Notes: generated from the letters alone by a model not told the origin. Shown: positions 38,691 through 48,161, counted from the stretch's first letter. The stretch: 64,000 nt of DNA from Clostridiaceae bacterium (GCA_009911065.1 QXWR01000009.1:1-64000); one strand, 5' to 3'. Made by a program: numbers and translations.

Positions 38691-41294
38691 CTAATCCTTT
38701 CTTCCAACATATTGCTTCACGGTTTTCTTTAGTAATTCTATATCTATAGGTTTGGCCAGATGCACATTCATCCCCGCTTCCAAAGCATCTCTTACATCTT
38801 CTGCAAAGGCATTTGCCGTCATGGCAATAATGGGAATCTCTCCCGCATCCTTCCGTTTCAAAGCCCGAATCGCCTTGGTAGCCTCATAGCCGTTCATAAC
38901 CGGCATTTGGACATCCATTAAAATAGCGTCAAACTCGCCCTCTTTGGCCTGTGCAAACCGCTCCACTGCCAGTTGACCGTTTTCCACGATCTCACAGCCT
39001 GCCTCCTCAAAATCCAGAAGCTCTCTTAAAATTTCCCCATTAATCTCATTGTCTTCTGCCACTAGAAAATGCAGCCCCTTTATAATGTCTTCCTCCTGCT
39101 GTCCGGATGAGGCGCCAGCTCCTCCCCTTTGTTCTACCTGCATTTCCAGAATCTTCTCCTTAAAAGCAGACACAAAAAACGGTTTGGCCAAAAGATTGGC
39201 ATTCCCCAAAAGAAGCGCCTCCTCCTTTACCTCACATCCGTCGTAAGCAGTCAAAAACAAAATCGGCACTTGTTTTGATATTTCTTCCCGAATCCTTTTT
39301 GCCGTGGCAACTCCATCCATATCTGGCATCTTCCAGTCCAACAACACCATATGGTAAGGATTTTCTGCCTTCCAGGCCTCCTTCATCTGGCTGATCGCAT
39401 CCTGTCCTCCAAATGCCGTATCCACGATCACCCCGGTATCTTTCATTAACACCTGAATGCTATTACAGATTTCTTTATTATCATCCACTGCCAGAATCCG
39501 GGAAATCCCACTGTTTCGCCAAAACTCCTGATCGGTCTGCCCGTCGGGGATTCGAAGCTCTAATTCCACCCGAAACAGACTTCCCTTCTGGATTTCACTA
39601 AACACCTCAATGGTGCCTCCCATAAGCTCCACAATGTTCTTGGTAATGGCCATTCCAAGTCCGGTTCCCTGGACTTTGTTCGTAGTGCTGTTCTCCGCTC
39701 TGGTAAAGGGATCAAAGATGGTTTTTAAATATTCCTCTGTCATTCCATATCCGTCGTCCTCCACCTCAATTCGAATGTGTTCAAACTGACTGGAACGCTG
39801 GGGCAGCCCAATGATGCGAAACCAAATATGACCCCCGGCAGGCGTATATTTCACTGCATTGGAAAGAAGATTGATCAAAATCTGATTGATTCTGGTTTCA
39901 TCACCTACCAGATACTCATGGTTAATGCCAGTTACCGTCACCTGAAAATCCTGATTTTTCTCCCTTGCCATAGGACGGATGATGGTATCTATGGAAGATA
40001 CCAGATTATTTAAGGTAAACTCTCCAATGGTAAGCACCACTTTCCCGCTTTCAATCTTGGAAACATCCAAAACATCATTGATCAAACTTAACAAATGCTG
40101 GCCCGACGCCATAATTTTGCTTGTATATTCCCTTACCTTCACCGGATTGTCTGCATCTTTGGCCAGTAAAGTGGTAAATCCAAGAATTGCATTCATGGGA
40201 GTCCGAATGTCGTGGGACATATTGGAAAGGAACATGGTTTTGGAATTGCTTGCAATCTGCGCAGCCTGCAATGCTTCCGCCAGCTGCCGATTATGAATCT
40301 CCCGTTCCCTCTCCCGCTCTCTCCGAAGGCGAAACTGTTGTCTCTGACTAAAATAATATAATATGCAGCAAATGAAAAATGCTGCCAGCATAACGGCCAC
40401 CACCAGAAGAATATTCTGATTGACCGTCTTTCCCTCCTGTTGTATGGCGTCAATCGGCACGTGTCCCACCAGATAAATGGACCCGTCATTTACCGACCAC
40501 ATGTAAATCAGAGAGTTTTTTCCCCGAATATCATGGTAAAACATAATATTCTCCCCCTGATCAATAATCGTCGCCACTTCCCCTTGGATACGCTCTTCAA
40601 GAATCTTGTTGGCACGGTAAAAATCCTCCAGATTCAAATGACCTGCATTTCTCTCTCCCAGTCCCTTTGGTTTTAACACAAACCGATGATTGTTGGCAGC
40701 ATCCATCAAATATAACATGCCGTCATTGTTATACAATCCGTTTGGCAGGCTTTCTTCAAATGAATCGTAAACATATTCAATGTAAAGCGTACCTATATCC
40801 CCCTGTTTTGTTGTGATGGGACATTCCATGGTATAAGCCCAGGTCCCCATACTGTTAATATAAGACTGGGAAATCGGCAGACCTTCCACTGTATTTCCAT
40901 TGGAAAAATCCAGCTCTTTTGGATCAAACACTTCGCCTGTGTTGGAAAATCCTTCTTCCTCTCCCGGCAATACGAGAGACACCTTTACCATGGTCTGGTT
41001 TTGATCATAAGATCGAATGAACTCTTCCGGGTCCTCCAGTCCTGCCAGCTCCTGGGCAATCAGCTTTTGAAACTCTGCCTCTTTTGATAAAATCGCCTCC
41101 ACAGTCCCCTGGACCAAATCCAGACTTTTGCTTAAATTGTGAATGGCTGACATCAGCATCTCTTCGGAAAGCTTCTTCGCCACGTTAAATACAACTGCTC
41201 CTAAAATACCAAATACCAATATGACAGAAAGGAGCAGGGAAAATCCCATTGACCTCCTCATTGACCTTTTCTTTTTTTCCATTCTTAACCCCAT
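38691..41294 (-). CDS. hybrid sensor histidine kinase with two receiver domains
   Basis: An 867-residue membrane sensor. Helix 1 (LLLSVILVFGILGAVVFNV) and helix 2 near 290-312 enclose about 255 extracytoplasmic residues that look Cache-like. Then come HisKA (FLSNMSHDIRTPMNAILGF, phospho-His near 368), the ATPase domain (NLLSNAVKYTP, DDGYGM, GTGLGMAITKNIVELMGG), and two receivers with phospho-acceptor Asp in LLDWKMPDMDG and ILMDVQMPVMNG. No output domain follows, so signal must pass to another protein. The start at 41294 has AGGA 6 nt upstream; 41324 lacks one. It is co-transcribed with the solute-binding lipoprotein. Confidence 0.88.
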   Translation of the reverse strand: MGLRMEKKKRSMRRSMGFSLLLSVILVFGILGAVVFNVAKKLSEEMLMSAIHNLSKSLDLVQGTVEAILSKEAEFQKLIAQELAGLEDPEEFIRSYDQNQTMVKVSLVLPGEEEGFSNTGEVFDPKELDFSNGNTVEGLPISQSYINSMGTWAYTMECPITTKQGDIGTLYIEYVYDSFEESLPNGLYNNDGMLYLMDAANNHRFVLKPKGLGERNAGHLNLEDFYRANKILEERIQGEVATIIDQGENIMFYHDIRGKNSLIYMWSVNDGSIYLVGHVPIDAIQQEGKTVNQNILLVVAVMLAAFFICCILYYFSQRQQFRLRREREREREIHNRQLAEALQAAQIASNSKTMFLSNMSHDIRTPMNAILGFTTLLAKDADNPVKVREYTSKIMASGQHLLSLINDVLDVSKIESGKVVLTIGEFTLNNLVSSIDTIIRPMAREKNQDFQVTVTGINHEYLVGDETRINQILINLLSNAVKYTPAGGHIWFRIIGLPQRSSQFEHIRIEVEDDGYGMTEEYLKTIFDPFTRAENSTTNKVQGTGLGMAITKNIVELMGGTIEVFSEIQKGSLFRVELELRIPDGQTDQEFWRNSGISRILAVDDNKEICNSIQVLMKDTGVIVDTAFGGQDAISQMKEAWKAENPYHMVLLDWKMPDMDGVATAKRIREEISKQVPILFLTAYDGCEVKEEALLLGNANLLAKPFFVSAFKEKILEMQVEQRGGAGASSGQQEEDIIKGLHFLVAEDNEINGEILRELLDFEEAGCEIVENGQLAVERFAQAKEGEFDAILMDVQMPVMNGYEATKAIRALKRKDAGEIPIIAMTANAFAEDVRDALEAGMNVHLAKPIDIELLKKTVKQYVGRKD

Positions 41295-41487
41295 TCCTGA
41301 TCCTGTGAAGCAAACCACTTCCATTTTTTAAGAATCCCATTGTTTTTCATGCAGGTTCTCAAATCTGAGAAAAACAGCGCTTTTCTTTTTCTCATCTGTC
41401 ATTGCCTCATCATCGATTTTAAAACATACTCTATTTTATTTTATCACTATAAGTCATTTTTGGAAATACAATAATTTTAAAATGTTA

Positions 41488-41516
41488 TTGTAACCTGTAA
41501 AAATACGAGTTATAAT
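41488..41516 (+). promoter_or_regulatory. promoter of the NERD gene
   Basis: TTGTAA (41488-41493), 17 bp, TATAAT (41511-41516). The -10 overlaps an ATG at 41515, which therefore cannot be the real start of the gene. Confidence 0.75.
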
Positions 41517-41565
41517 GAATCAAATCAGAAAAATCGAGACAAAAGACGAAAGGAAAAAGGGATAT

Positions 41566-42462
41566 ATGTGGATATTTCTATTCATCCTGGCTGCTGTCTT
41601 TATTTTTTACCTAAGTTTAAAAGGCAGCTATAAAAATACAGAATACTACCGCCAGACAAAAAATTCCTACTCCTCCCTAGAACATGACAAAGGCCGATGG
41701 GGAGAATACTGCATCTATAAAGCTTTAAAGCCATTAAAAGGCCATAAAAAATTTCTGTTTAATTGTTATCTTCCCAAATCAGACGGAGAAATGACGGAAG
41801 CGGATGTGATTCTTTTACATGAATCCGGCATCTATGTGTTTGAATCAAAAAATTACGGCGGTTGGATTTTTGGAGACGAATCCCAGGAATACTGGGTGCA
41901 GGTTCTCCCCGCAGGCCAAAAGAAATCGGTAAAATCCCCCTTTTTTAATCCGATCTTTCAAAACAAAGTCCACATAAAATGGCTTAAAATCTTTCTGGAC
42001 AATCCGGTTCTCCCCTTTTACTCCTACATTGTGTTCAGCGACAGCTGCACCTTAAAGGACATCCGGCTGACTGCCGCAAACCACCAAGTCCTCCATGTAA
42101 GAAACCTTCTTGCTGGGGTGAGGAAAAACGCCGTCCAAAAAGGAAGGCGGATATTGCCAGAACAAATTGATGATTTCTATCAGATTCTTTATCCTCTCAC
42201 TCAGGCAGAGGAATCGGTGAAACAGGCTCACCGGGAAAGTATAAATCAAAAAAGACTGGAAGGGAAAATTTCGCCCTCCAGCCCTTTGAATCCTTCTCCT
42301 GGTCTTCCTCTCCCGCCACCAGCCAAACCGGCACAAATCTGCCCCCGCTGCGGCGGCAGGCTGGTGATGCGCACTGCTTCCAAAGGAGAATGGAAGGGCA
42401 GGCAGTTTCTTGGATGTGCCAATTATCCGGCCTGTAAATATCTAAAAGACATATCTTCCTGA
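41566..42462 (+). CDS. membrane-anchored NERD domain protein with topoisomerase-type zinc finger
   Basis: A 298-residue protein. One N-terminal helix (WIFLFILAAVFIFYLSL) is followed by a NERD (nuclease-related) domain at about 45-170: KGRWGEYCIYKAL, EADVILLHESGIYVFESKNY, with the Asp and the E-x-K typical of the restriction-nuclease fold. A proline-rich linker leads to a C4 zinc ribbon (CPRCGGRLVMR...FLGCANYPACKY) as in topoisomerase I. Start at 41566 is chosen because the earlier ATG lies in the promoter; AAAGGAAAAAGG lies upstream. NERD proteins are thought to process or bind DNA; the role here is unknown. Confidence 0.82.
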   Translation: MWIFLFILAAVFIFYLSLKGSYKNTEYYRQTKNSYSSLEHDKGRWGEYCIYKALKPLKGHKKFLFNCYLPKSDGEMTEADVILLHESGIYVFESKNYGGWIFGDESQEYWVQVLPAGQKKSVKSPFFNPIFQNKVHIKWLKIFLDNPVLPFYSYIVFSDSCTLKDIRLTAANHQVLHVRNLLAGVRKNAVQKGRRILPEQIDDFYQILYPLTQAEESVKQAHRESINQKRLEGKISPSSPLNPSPGLPLPPPAKPAQICPRCGGRLVMRTASKGEWKGRQFLGCANYPACKYLKDISS

Positions 42463-42524
42463 TTTTTATGACAGGCCAAACATTTTTATGTATCCGGAAG
42501 CCTTCTGCTTCCGGAGTGAACGGT

Positions 42525-42839
42525 TTATCGTTCGGTAAAGGTAGCACACTGGGTATGCTCTGCTCTGCTGGCTCCGTCGCCGCTTACATTGATATGCTCT
42601 GCCTGACAATGACGTCCTTCATTATAAATACAATTAACGGCCTCGCAGTCAATCTCCAGACGGCTTTCCGGGGTCTTGAAAACATTCTTAAAAGCCCCTT
42701 CCCGGTTTTCGTCAAAGCTTCCGCAGCAAGTGTCGCATTTGTCATGGGCATTCTGTCCATCCACAATAATCGCCTGTTTACAGCAGCAGTTATCTGCATT
42801 GTGCAGACAGTTGGTTACACTACAATCCAGTTTTGTCAT
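42525..42839 (-). CDS. Cys-rich protein with two DUF1540 domains
   Basis: A 104-residue protein with two repeats of about 40-45 residues, each with the pattern C-xxx-C-xxN-xx-xC: LDCSVTNCLHNADNCCCK near 4-21 and IDCEAVNCIYNEGRHCQA near 63-80. Each repeat ends in a further Cys block (CDTCC; QCATF). This is the DUF1540 family, presumably metal-binding, of unknown function and often sporulation-linked in clostridia. AAGGAGG lies upstream. It sits about 100 bp downstream of thrS on the same strand and may have its own promoter. Confidence 0.8.
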   Translation of the reverse strand: MTKLDCSVTNCLHNADNCCCKQAIIVDGQNAHDKCDTCCGSFDENREGAFKNVFKTPESRLEIDCEAVNCIYNEGRHCQAEHINVSGDGASRAEHTQCATFTER

Positions 42840-42940
42840 AATAAATGCATACCTCCTTGATGAAAATAGGAATTAATAAGATTTTATATCAAGGTTAGTA
42901 TGCACTTATGGATGAAAATTATAATGGATAATCTTTCCTT

Positions 42941-44860
42941 TTACTGTTTGGCACGAATTTCCTTTGACGCAATTTCCGCCTTCACTGTTGCAATGAAATC
43001 ATCCAGGGATTTCTGGCCCTCATCTCCCAGAAAACGGCTTCGAACTGCCACAACGCCCTCTTCTTCCTCTTTTTGTCCCACTACCAGCATATAAGGAATC
43101 TTCTTCATCTGAGCTTCCCGAATCTTATATCCGATTTTCTCGGAACGCACATCCAGCTCTGCCCGGATACCCTCTTGTTCCAGTGCATCCTTTACTTTCT
43201 GCCCATAATCCTGGAATTTGTCTGAAATGGGGAGCACCTTTACCTGCACCGGCGCCAGCCAGGTTGGGAACGCACCGGCAAAATGCTCAATCAAAATGCC
43301 AATAAACCGCTCAATGGAACCAAATGCAACCCGGTGAATCATAATAGGACGATGTTTCTCTCCGTCTGCCCCAATGTATTCCAGATCAAACCGTTGAGGA
43401 AGCTGGAAATCCAGCTGAATGGTGCCGCACTGCCAGGTTCTTCCAATGGCGTCTACCAGATGGAAGTCAATCTTGGGTCCATAGAATGCGCCGTCCCCTT
43501 CATTGACCACATAATCCAGTCCCAGTTCATCCAGGGCAGACCGAAGTCCTTCTGTGGCCATCTCCCAGTCCTCGTCGCTTCCCATGCTGTCCTCCGGACG
43601 GGTGGATAACTCCACATGATACTGGAACCCAAACAACGTATACACTTCGTTGATTAATCGGGCTACGCCCATGATCTCTTCTTTGATCTGTTCTGGCATC
43701 ATAAAAATATGCGCATCATCCTGGGTAAAACAGCGCACCCGCATCAGTCCGTGGAGCTGGCCAGATTTCTCATGGCGGTGAACCAGTCCCAGCTCTCCCA
43801 TACGAATCGGCAGATCCCGGTAAGACCGAGGCTCTGAGGCATACACCAAGATTCCTCCCGGACAGTTCATGGGCTTTACCGCAAAATCCTGCTCGTCAAT
43901 TAACGTGGTGTACATATTGTTTTTATAGTGATCCCAGTGTCCAGAGGTCTCCCACAGGCTTCTGCTTAAAATCACAGGGGAGGCAATCTCCACATATCCG
44001 GCTTTTTTGTGGATTTCTCTCCAGTAATCCAAAAGGGTGTTTTTTAACACCATACCAGCAGGGAGAAAGAAGGGAAATCCTGGTCCTGCCTCATGCATCA
44101 TAAACAATCCCAGCTCACGGCCCAGTTTCCGGTGATCCCGCTTCTTGGCCTCCTCCATCATCGTCAGATAGGCATCCAGCTCCTCCTTTTTGGAAAATGC
44201 TGTGGCGTACAGACGAGTCAGCATTTTGTTGTGCTCATCCCCTCTCCAGTAAGCCCCTGCAATGCTGGTCAGCTTGTAAGCTTTTCCCACATCCTTTGTA
44301 CTCATCAGATGAGGACCTGCACAAAGGTCCGTAAACTCTCCCTGTTTATAAAAGCTGATCTCCTCCCCTTCTGGCAAATCTTCAATCAGTTCTACCTTGT
44401 AAGGCTCTCCCTTTTCCTTCATAAAAGCAATGGCTTCTTCTCTTGGAAGAGTAAACCGCTCAATGGGCAAAGCTTCTTTTACAATTTTCTTCATCTCTGC
44501 CTCAATTTTTTCCATATCCTCAGCAGCAATCGGCTCGGAAAAATCAATATCATAATAAAATCCGTCTGCAATGGAAGGTCCAATGGCAAGCTTTGCCTCT
44601 GGATACAGCCGCTTTACTGCCTGTGCCATCACATGGCTTGCCGAATGGCGCAGCGCTGCCAGCCCCTTTTCATCCTTTGCAGTTAAAATATTTAAGGTGC
44701 AGTCCGAAGCAAGAACCGTCCGAAGATCCATCGTCTCCCCGTTGACTTCCCCCACACAGGCCATCCGTCCCAAACCTTCGCTGACATCTTTTGCCACCTG
44801 CAAAATGGACATGGACTGTGAATACTCTTTCACACTTCCGTCTTTTAACGTAATTTTCAT
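42941..44860 (-). CDS. thrS: threonyl-tRNA synthetase
   Basis: Charges tRNA-Thr. At 639 residues it has the full set: TGS domain (MKITLKDGSVKEYS), editing domain with HSASHVMAQAVKRL near 75, class II core with MNCPGGILVY near 335, RCFTQDDAHIFM near 378 and MIHRVAFGSIERF near 518, and the C-terminal anticodon domain. The start at 44860 lies after the T-box terminator; the longer frame to 45082 runs through the leader and is false. Transcription is controlled by the T-box at 44916-45269. Confidence 0.96.
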   Translation of the reverse strand: MKITLKDGSVKEYSQSMSILQVAKDVSEGLGRMACVGEVNGETMDLRTVLASDCTLNILTAKDEKGLAALRHSASHVMAQAVKRLYPEAKLAIGPSIADGFYYDIDFSEPIAAEDMEKIEAEMKKIVKEALPIERFTLPREEAIAFMKEKGEPYKVELIEDLPEGEEISFYKQGEFTDLCAGPHLMSTKDVGKAYKLTSIAGAYWRGDEHNKMLTRLYATAFSKKEELDAYLTMMEEAKKRDHRKLGRELGLFMMHEAGPGFPFFLPAGMVLKNTLLDYWREIHKKAGYVEIASPVILSRSLWETSGHWDHYKNNMYTTLIDEQDFAVKPMNCPGGILVYASEPRSYRDLPIRMGELGLVHRHEKSGQLHGLMRVRCFTQDDAHIFMMPEQIKEEIMGVARLINEVYTLFGFQYHVELSTRPEDSMGSDEDWEMATEGLRSALDELGLDYVVNEGDGAFYGPKIDFHLVDAIGRTWQCGTIQLDFQLPQRFDLEYIGADGEKHRPIMIHRVAFGSIERFIGILIEHFAGAFPTWLAPVQVKVLPISDKFQDYGQKVKDALEQEGIRAELDVRSEKIGYKIREAQMKKIPYMLVVGQKEEEEGVVAVRSRFLGDEGQKSLDDFIATVKAEIASKEIRAKQ

Positions 44861-44915
44861 TTTTCTTTCTTCCTTTCCTCTTGTCTTCCCATCGGTCTCC
44901 TTACTTGGCAAGAAT

Positions 44916-44961
44916 AAAAAAACGCCCCCTGCCCAGTGATTCACACACCGGACAGGGGACG
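44916..44961 (-). terminator. T-box regulated terminator
   Basis: A GC-rich hairpin pairs CGTCCCCTG... with ...CAGGGGGCG and is followed by TTTTTTT on the minus strand. Confidence 0.85.
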
Positions 44962-45269
44962 ATCTCTTCTTGTCAGATCGCGGTTCCACCCCCGCTTGCT
45001 GTCTGTAATGATATTCATCCACCCTGATTCTCACAAAGAAGCATCCTTTTGGGCAGCTGATCTTGCAAGACAGCCACTTCATTATGACGATAACGGTGTC
45101 ACCGGGTCCGATTAAGGACCGCTCCGAGCTGGTGTTCCCTTATGGTTCCCGCAGAATGCTTCCACCCTTGGCAGCTTTTGTCTATGCAAGCCGCCTGCAT
45201 TCCTCTCTGACCGTTCTCCATAAGCTACTGGTCTCATCTGCACATTCACAATATGATTCATTCGCCGCT
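44916..45269 (-). promoter_or_regulatory. T-box leader of thrS
   Basis: A tRNA-sensing riboswitch. The T-box sequence GGTGGAACCGCG is at 44979-44990 (minus strand). It is followed by a GC-rich terminator (44923-44961) and a T7 run (44916-44922). The long upstream part can fold as Stem I, with a CCAGTAGC (AGTA bulge) segment and a candidate threonine specifier ACC at 45131-45133. Uncharged tRNA-Thr would stabilise the antiterminator. The T-box and terminator are seen; the specifier assignment is tentative. Confidence 0.88.
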
Positions 45270-45275
45270 GAAACG

Positions 45276-45303
45276 ATTATAACACGCCTGCATCATTTGT
45301 CAA
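45276..45303 (-). promoter_or_regulatory. consensus promoter of the thrS T-box transcript
   Basis: Minus strand: TTGACA (45298-45303), 16 bp, TATAAT (45276-45281). The predicted start near 45269 defines the leader's 5' end. Confidence 0.85.
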
Positions 45304-45325
45304 GACAAAACCACACCTTCGCCAA

Positions 45326-46792
45326 CTATTTACACAACTTCTTAAATTCATCCGCCACAAACTGCACCTGAGTACCGATTACCACCTGCACACTGGTCTT
45401 TCCAGGACGGATTACACCAGCCACTCCGGCTGACTTGATCTTCTTTTCGTCCACCTTTGTATAATCCACAACTTCCAGACGAAGACGTGTAATACAGTTA
45501 TCAATGGAAGTCAAGTTCTCCTTGCCGCCCACGCCTTCCAGAATAATCTCTGCAATCTGAGTAAAGTTATCATTGGACAACACTACCTTCAGCTCATCTT
45601 CCTCGTCATCCTCACGTCCCGGAGTTTTCAGGTTCCAAGCTGTAATGGCAAAACGGAACACCAGGTAAAATACTACAAAAGCCGCTGCGCCAAGAGGCAG
45701 AATCAACCATGTTTTTGCAGCTGCAGGCAAGGTTGCGGAGAACAAAAGGTCTGTGCCGCCTGCCGAGAAAGAGAATCCGGCGCGGAAGCCCAGCAATACG
45801 GTAATTGTGGTAAAAATTCCGTACAGCAATGCATATACCACATACAATGCAGGAGCCAGGAACATAAATCCAAATTCAAAAGGCTCTGTTACGCCGCAGA
45901 TAAACGCACAGATCGCTGCGGAGGCAACCAGACCCACCGCTACATTCCGCTTCTCTGGTTTCGCACAATGTACCATAGCCAAAGCAGCTCCCGGAATACC
46001 AAACATCATACAGGGGAAGAACCCTGACATGTACATTCCCAAAGACCAGCTCACATCTGCCGAGGTCTCGCCTGCCCAGAAATGGCTCAAATCTCCTAAT
46101 CCGATGGTATCGAACCAGAAAACATTGTTGAGGGCGTGATGCAACCCAGTAGGAATCAGCAGACGGTTCAGGAAAGCATAGATACCAGCTCCAATGGCAT
46201 CCATTCCAATAATCCCATTACCAACTGCGATCAACACGCCAAACACCACTGGCCATATAAACAGCAATACCACAGAAGCCAGAATGGAAACCACTCCCGC
46301 CACAATGGCCACACACCGCTTGCCGCTGAAGAATGACAGCCAGTTAGGAAGCTGGGTCCTCTTAAAGCGGTTGTAGCAGAAGGAACCGATTACACCGGAT
46401 AAAATTCCGATAAAAGGATTGGCAATCTTATCAAACGCCAGCACCTTATCCGGATTCTCAGCAATGGATGGAAACAGGGTGGTCACAAAACCTGTGGACA
46501 ACAAAGTAGTTATCATCAACCAGGAAGCCAGGGCCGCCAGACCGCCGGTTCCGTCATTTTCTTCTGACATTCCCACACCAACACCAATTACAAACAAAAT
46601 CGCCATATTGTCAATCAGCGCTCCGCCTGCCTTTACTAAAAACAGTCCCAGCTTCGGCATAAAACCAACAATATCGCCGCCCTGCATAGATGCAGGACAG
46701 AATAAATACCCAAATCCCATCAGAATACCACAAATGGGGAGACACGCCACGGGCAGCATTAAAGCTTTCCCAAGTTTCTGAAGATACTTCAT
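45326..46792 (-). CDS. PTS glucose/N-acetylglucosamine-type transporter, EIICB
   Basis: Imports and phosphorylates a hexose, most likely N-acetylglucosamine or glucose. The 488-residue chain has an EIIC membrane domain (about 1-375) with GVTEPFEFGFMFLAPALY near 295, and an EIIB domain (about 405-488) with the phospho-Cys in IDNCITRLRLEV. There is no EIIA domain, so phosphate must come from a separate EIIA. AGGAGG lies 6 nt before the ATG at 46792. A perfect promoter and a leader terminator lie upstream, suggesting antitermination control. I do not choose between ptsG and nagE. Confidence 0.85.
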   Translation of the reverse strand: MKYLQKLGKALMLPVACLPICGILMGFGYLFCPASMQGGDIVGFMPKLGLFLVKAGGALIDNMAILFVIGVGVGMSEENDGTGGLAALASWLMITTLLSTGFVTTLFPSIAENPDKVLAFDKIANPFIGILSGVIGSFCYNRFKRTQLPNWLSFFSGKRCVAIVAGVVSILASVVLLFIWPVVFGVLIAVGNGIIGMDAIGAGIYAFLNRLLIPTGLHHALNNVFWFDTIGLGDLSHFWAGETSADVSWSLGMYMSGFFPCMMFGIPGAALAMVHCAKPEKRNVAVGLVASAAICAFICGVTEPFEFGFMFLAPALYVVYALLYGIFTTITVLLGFRAGFSFSAGGTDLLFSATLPAAAKTWLILPLGAAAFVVFYLVFRFAITAWNLKTPGREDDEEDELKVVLSNDNFTQIAEIILEGVGGKENLTSIDNCITRLRLEVVDYTKVDEKKIKSAGVAGVIRPGKTSVQVVIGTQVQFVADEFKKLCK

Positions 46793-46837
46793 AAATATCC
46801 TCCTCTCCATGAATAAAAAAATTTAGTAGTTTATTAT

Positions 46838-46862
46838 AAAAATCCGCTTTTACAAAGCAGAT
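46838..46862 (-). terminator. leader terminator upstream of the PTS gene
   Basis: Minus strand: ATCTGCTTT (46854-46862) pairs with AAAGCGGAT (46842-46850), with one G-U pair and a 3-nt loop, followed by TTTTTAT. It lies between the promoter and the start codon, so the gene can be transcribed only by read-through, as in BglG/GlcT-type antitermination. Confidence 0.6.
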
Positions 46863-46988
46863 CTTCATTCACCTCAAATCTTTCGCTGCTGTGATACCTT
46901 TGTTTTTTCCAAAATCCCTCCCACTGATCTGGTCTTCTCTGATGTCTTACATTTATGTAACTTGACTATTTTTTCTAAATTCTTTTTT

Positions 46989-47017
46989 ATTATATCAGTC
47001 ATTTTTCACAATGTCAA
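46989..47017 (-). promoter_or_regulatory. perfect consensus promoter of the PTS gene
   Basis: Minus strand: TTGACA (47012-47017), 17 bp, TATAAT (46989-46994). The start near 46982 gives a leader of about 190 nt. Confidence 0.85.
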
Positions 47018-47259
47018 TCTTTTTCTTTATACTTTTTTATACTTTTTTTATATTTTTTTTATACTTCTTCATTATTTGAAAAACCATGGATTTCACTGGT
47101 GTTTTGTCTCCCAAATCCCATTTCACATAAAATCAGGAAAACGTTTTATTAAGATGTGTATAGCATTTTTGGGAAAAATCCGATACAATAGAACGTATGT
47201 GACAACCAAAACAGAAGAAAGGACGTAACATAAACCGATTGTTACGAAGGGAAATGATT
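47018..47259. other. AT-rich divergent intergenic stretch
   Basis: This T-rich stretch has no credible gene; an 88-codon frame at 46962-47228 is low-complexity and covers the PTS promoter. A palindrome AAAACGTTTT near 47141 weakly resembles a cre half-site. A -10-like TACAAT near 47182 may serve the epimerase gene. Confidence 0.4.
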
Positions 47260-48159
47260 ATGATTCTTACCATTCAGGACAAAGACACCAAAACGGCTGC
47301 TAAGATTGACTCCCTTGGAGCACAGCTAATCTCCCTGAAAGATGCTGCTGGAAAGGAATATATCTGGCAGAGGGACCCTGATATCTGGTCTCGCTGTTCT
47401 CCCCTCCTGTTTCCAGCTGTGGGCAACTGCCGAAATGACTCCACCCGCTTTGAGGGGCAATGGTATACGATGGAAAAGCATGGATTTTGCAAGGAATCGG
47501 ATTTTTCCGTCCTTCATCAGACAGAAGAATCCGTTGTGTTCCAGCTTACTGCCAATGAGAAAACCCGCGCTTCCTACCCTTACGATTTTATCCTGTCCCT
47601 CACGTACCGTCTGGAAAACGGGGTTCTTTTCATGGATTACCAGGTTGGGAATCCGGACAGCAAAAAAATCTGCTACTGTATCGGCTCCCACCCAGGCTTT
47701 ATCTGCCCTCTGAACGAAGGGGAAGCCTTCCACGATTACCAGCTGGAATTTGAGCAGGAAGAATCCACCTGCGCCATGCCCTATAATTTATCTGCCAGAC
47801 AGTTTGACGCCGATAAAAAAGGGCTATGTCTGAACCACACACAGACATTGCCCCTGTCCTATGAACTGTTTGAAAACGACGCCATTTACTTTGATGAAAT
47901 CAAATCCCGTCAGGTTTCTCTGCTCCACAAAAAAACCCGCCAGGGCGTTATGGTGTCCTATCCCGGCTTTGAAACCGTCGCTTTCTGGACACCATACGGA
48001 AAAAACGCCCCATTTCTGTGCATCGAACCTTGGAATGGCTCTGGTATCCGCTCTGACGAGGATGATGAGTTCATCCACCGTCATCATGTACAGACCTTAA
48101 ATCCAGGACAGACCAAACACTATCCCATGGAAATCCATCTGTTAAATGGTTCCAACTAA
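47260..48159 (+). CDS. aldose 1-epimerase family protein (LacX/YihR-like)
   Basis: A 299-residue beta-sandwich sugar mutarotase-like protein. WSRCSPLLFPAVGN near residue 40, HGFCKESDF near 74 and IGSHPGFICPL near 140 (His of the active site) match the aldose epimerase family; FLCIEPWNG near 256 carries the catalytic Glu. The ATG at 47260 is 8 nt from AAGGG; the one at 47254 is too close. It is divergent from the PTS gene, so it may help use the same sugar. Its stop lies 3 bp from the mscL stop on the other strand. Confidence 0.85.
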   Translation: MILTIQDKDTKTAAKIDSLGAQLISLKDAAGKEYIWQRDPDIWSRCSPLLFPAVGNCRNDSTRFEGQWYTMEKHGFCKESDFSVLHQTEESVVFQLTANEKTRASYPYDFILSLTYRLENGVLFMDYQVGNPDSKKICYCIGSHPGFICPLNEGEAFHDYQLEFEQEESTCAMPYNLSARQFDADKKGLCLNHTQTLPLSYELFENDAIYFDEIKSRQVSLLHKKTRQGVMVSYPGFETVAFWTPYGKNAPFLCIEPWNGSGIRSDEDDEFIHRHHVQTLNPGQTKHYPMEIHLLNGSN

Positions 48160-48161
48160 AC

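Noticed and set aside
44861-45082. N-terminal extension of thrS
   Set aside because: It reads through the T-box terminator and antiterminator; family members start at MKITLKDG.
46962-47228. 88-codon plus-strand frame
   Set aside because: Low-complexity, Phe-rich translation of T-rich promoter DNA. It overlaps a perfect promoter on the other strand.
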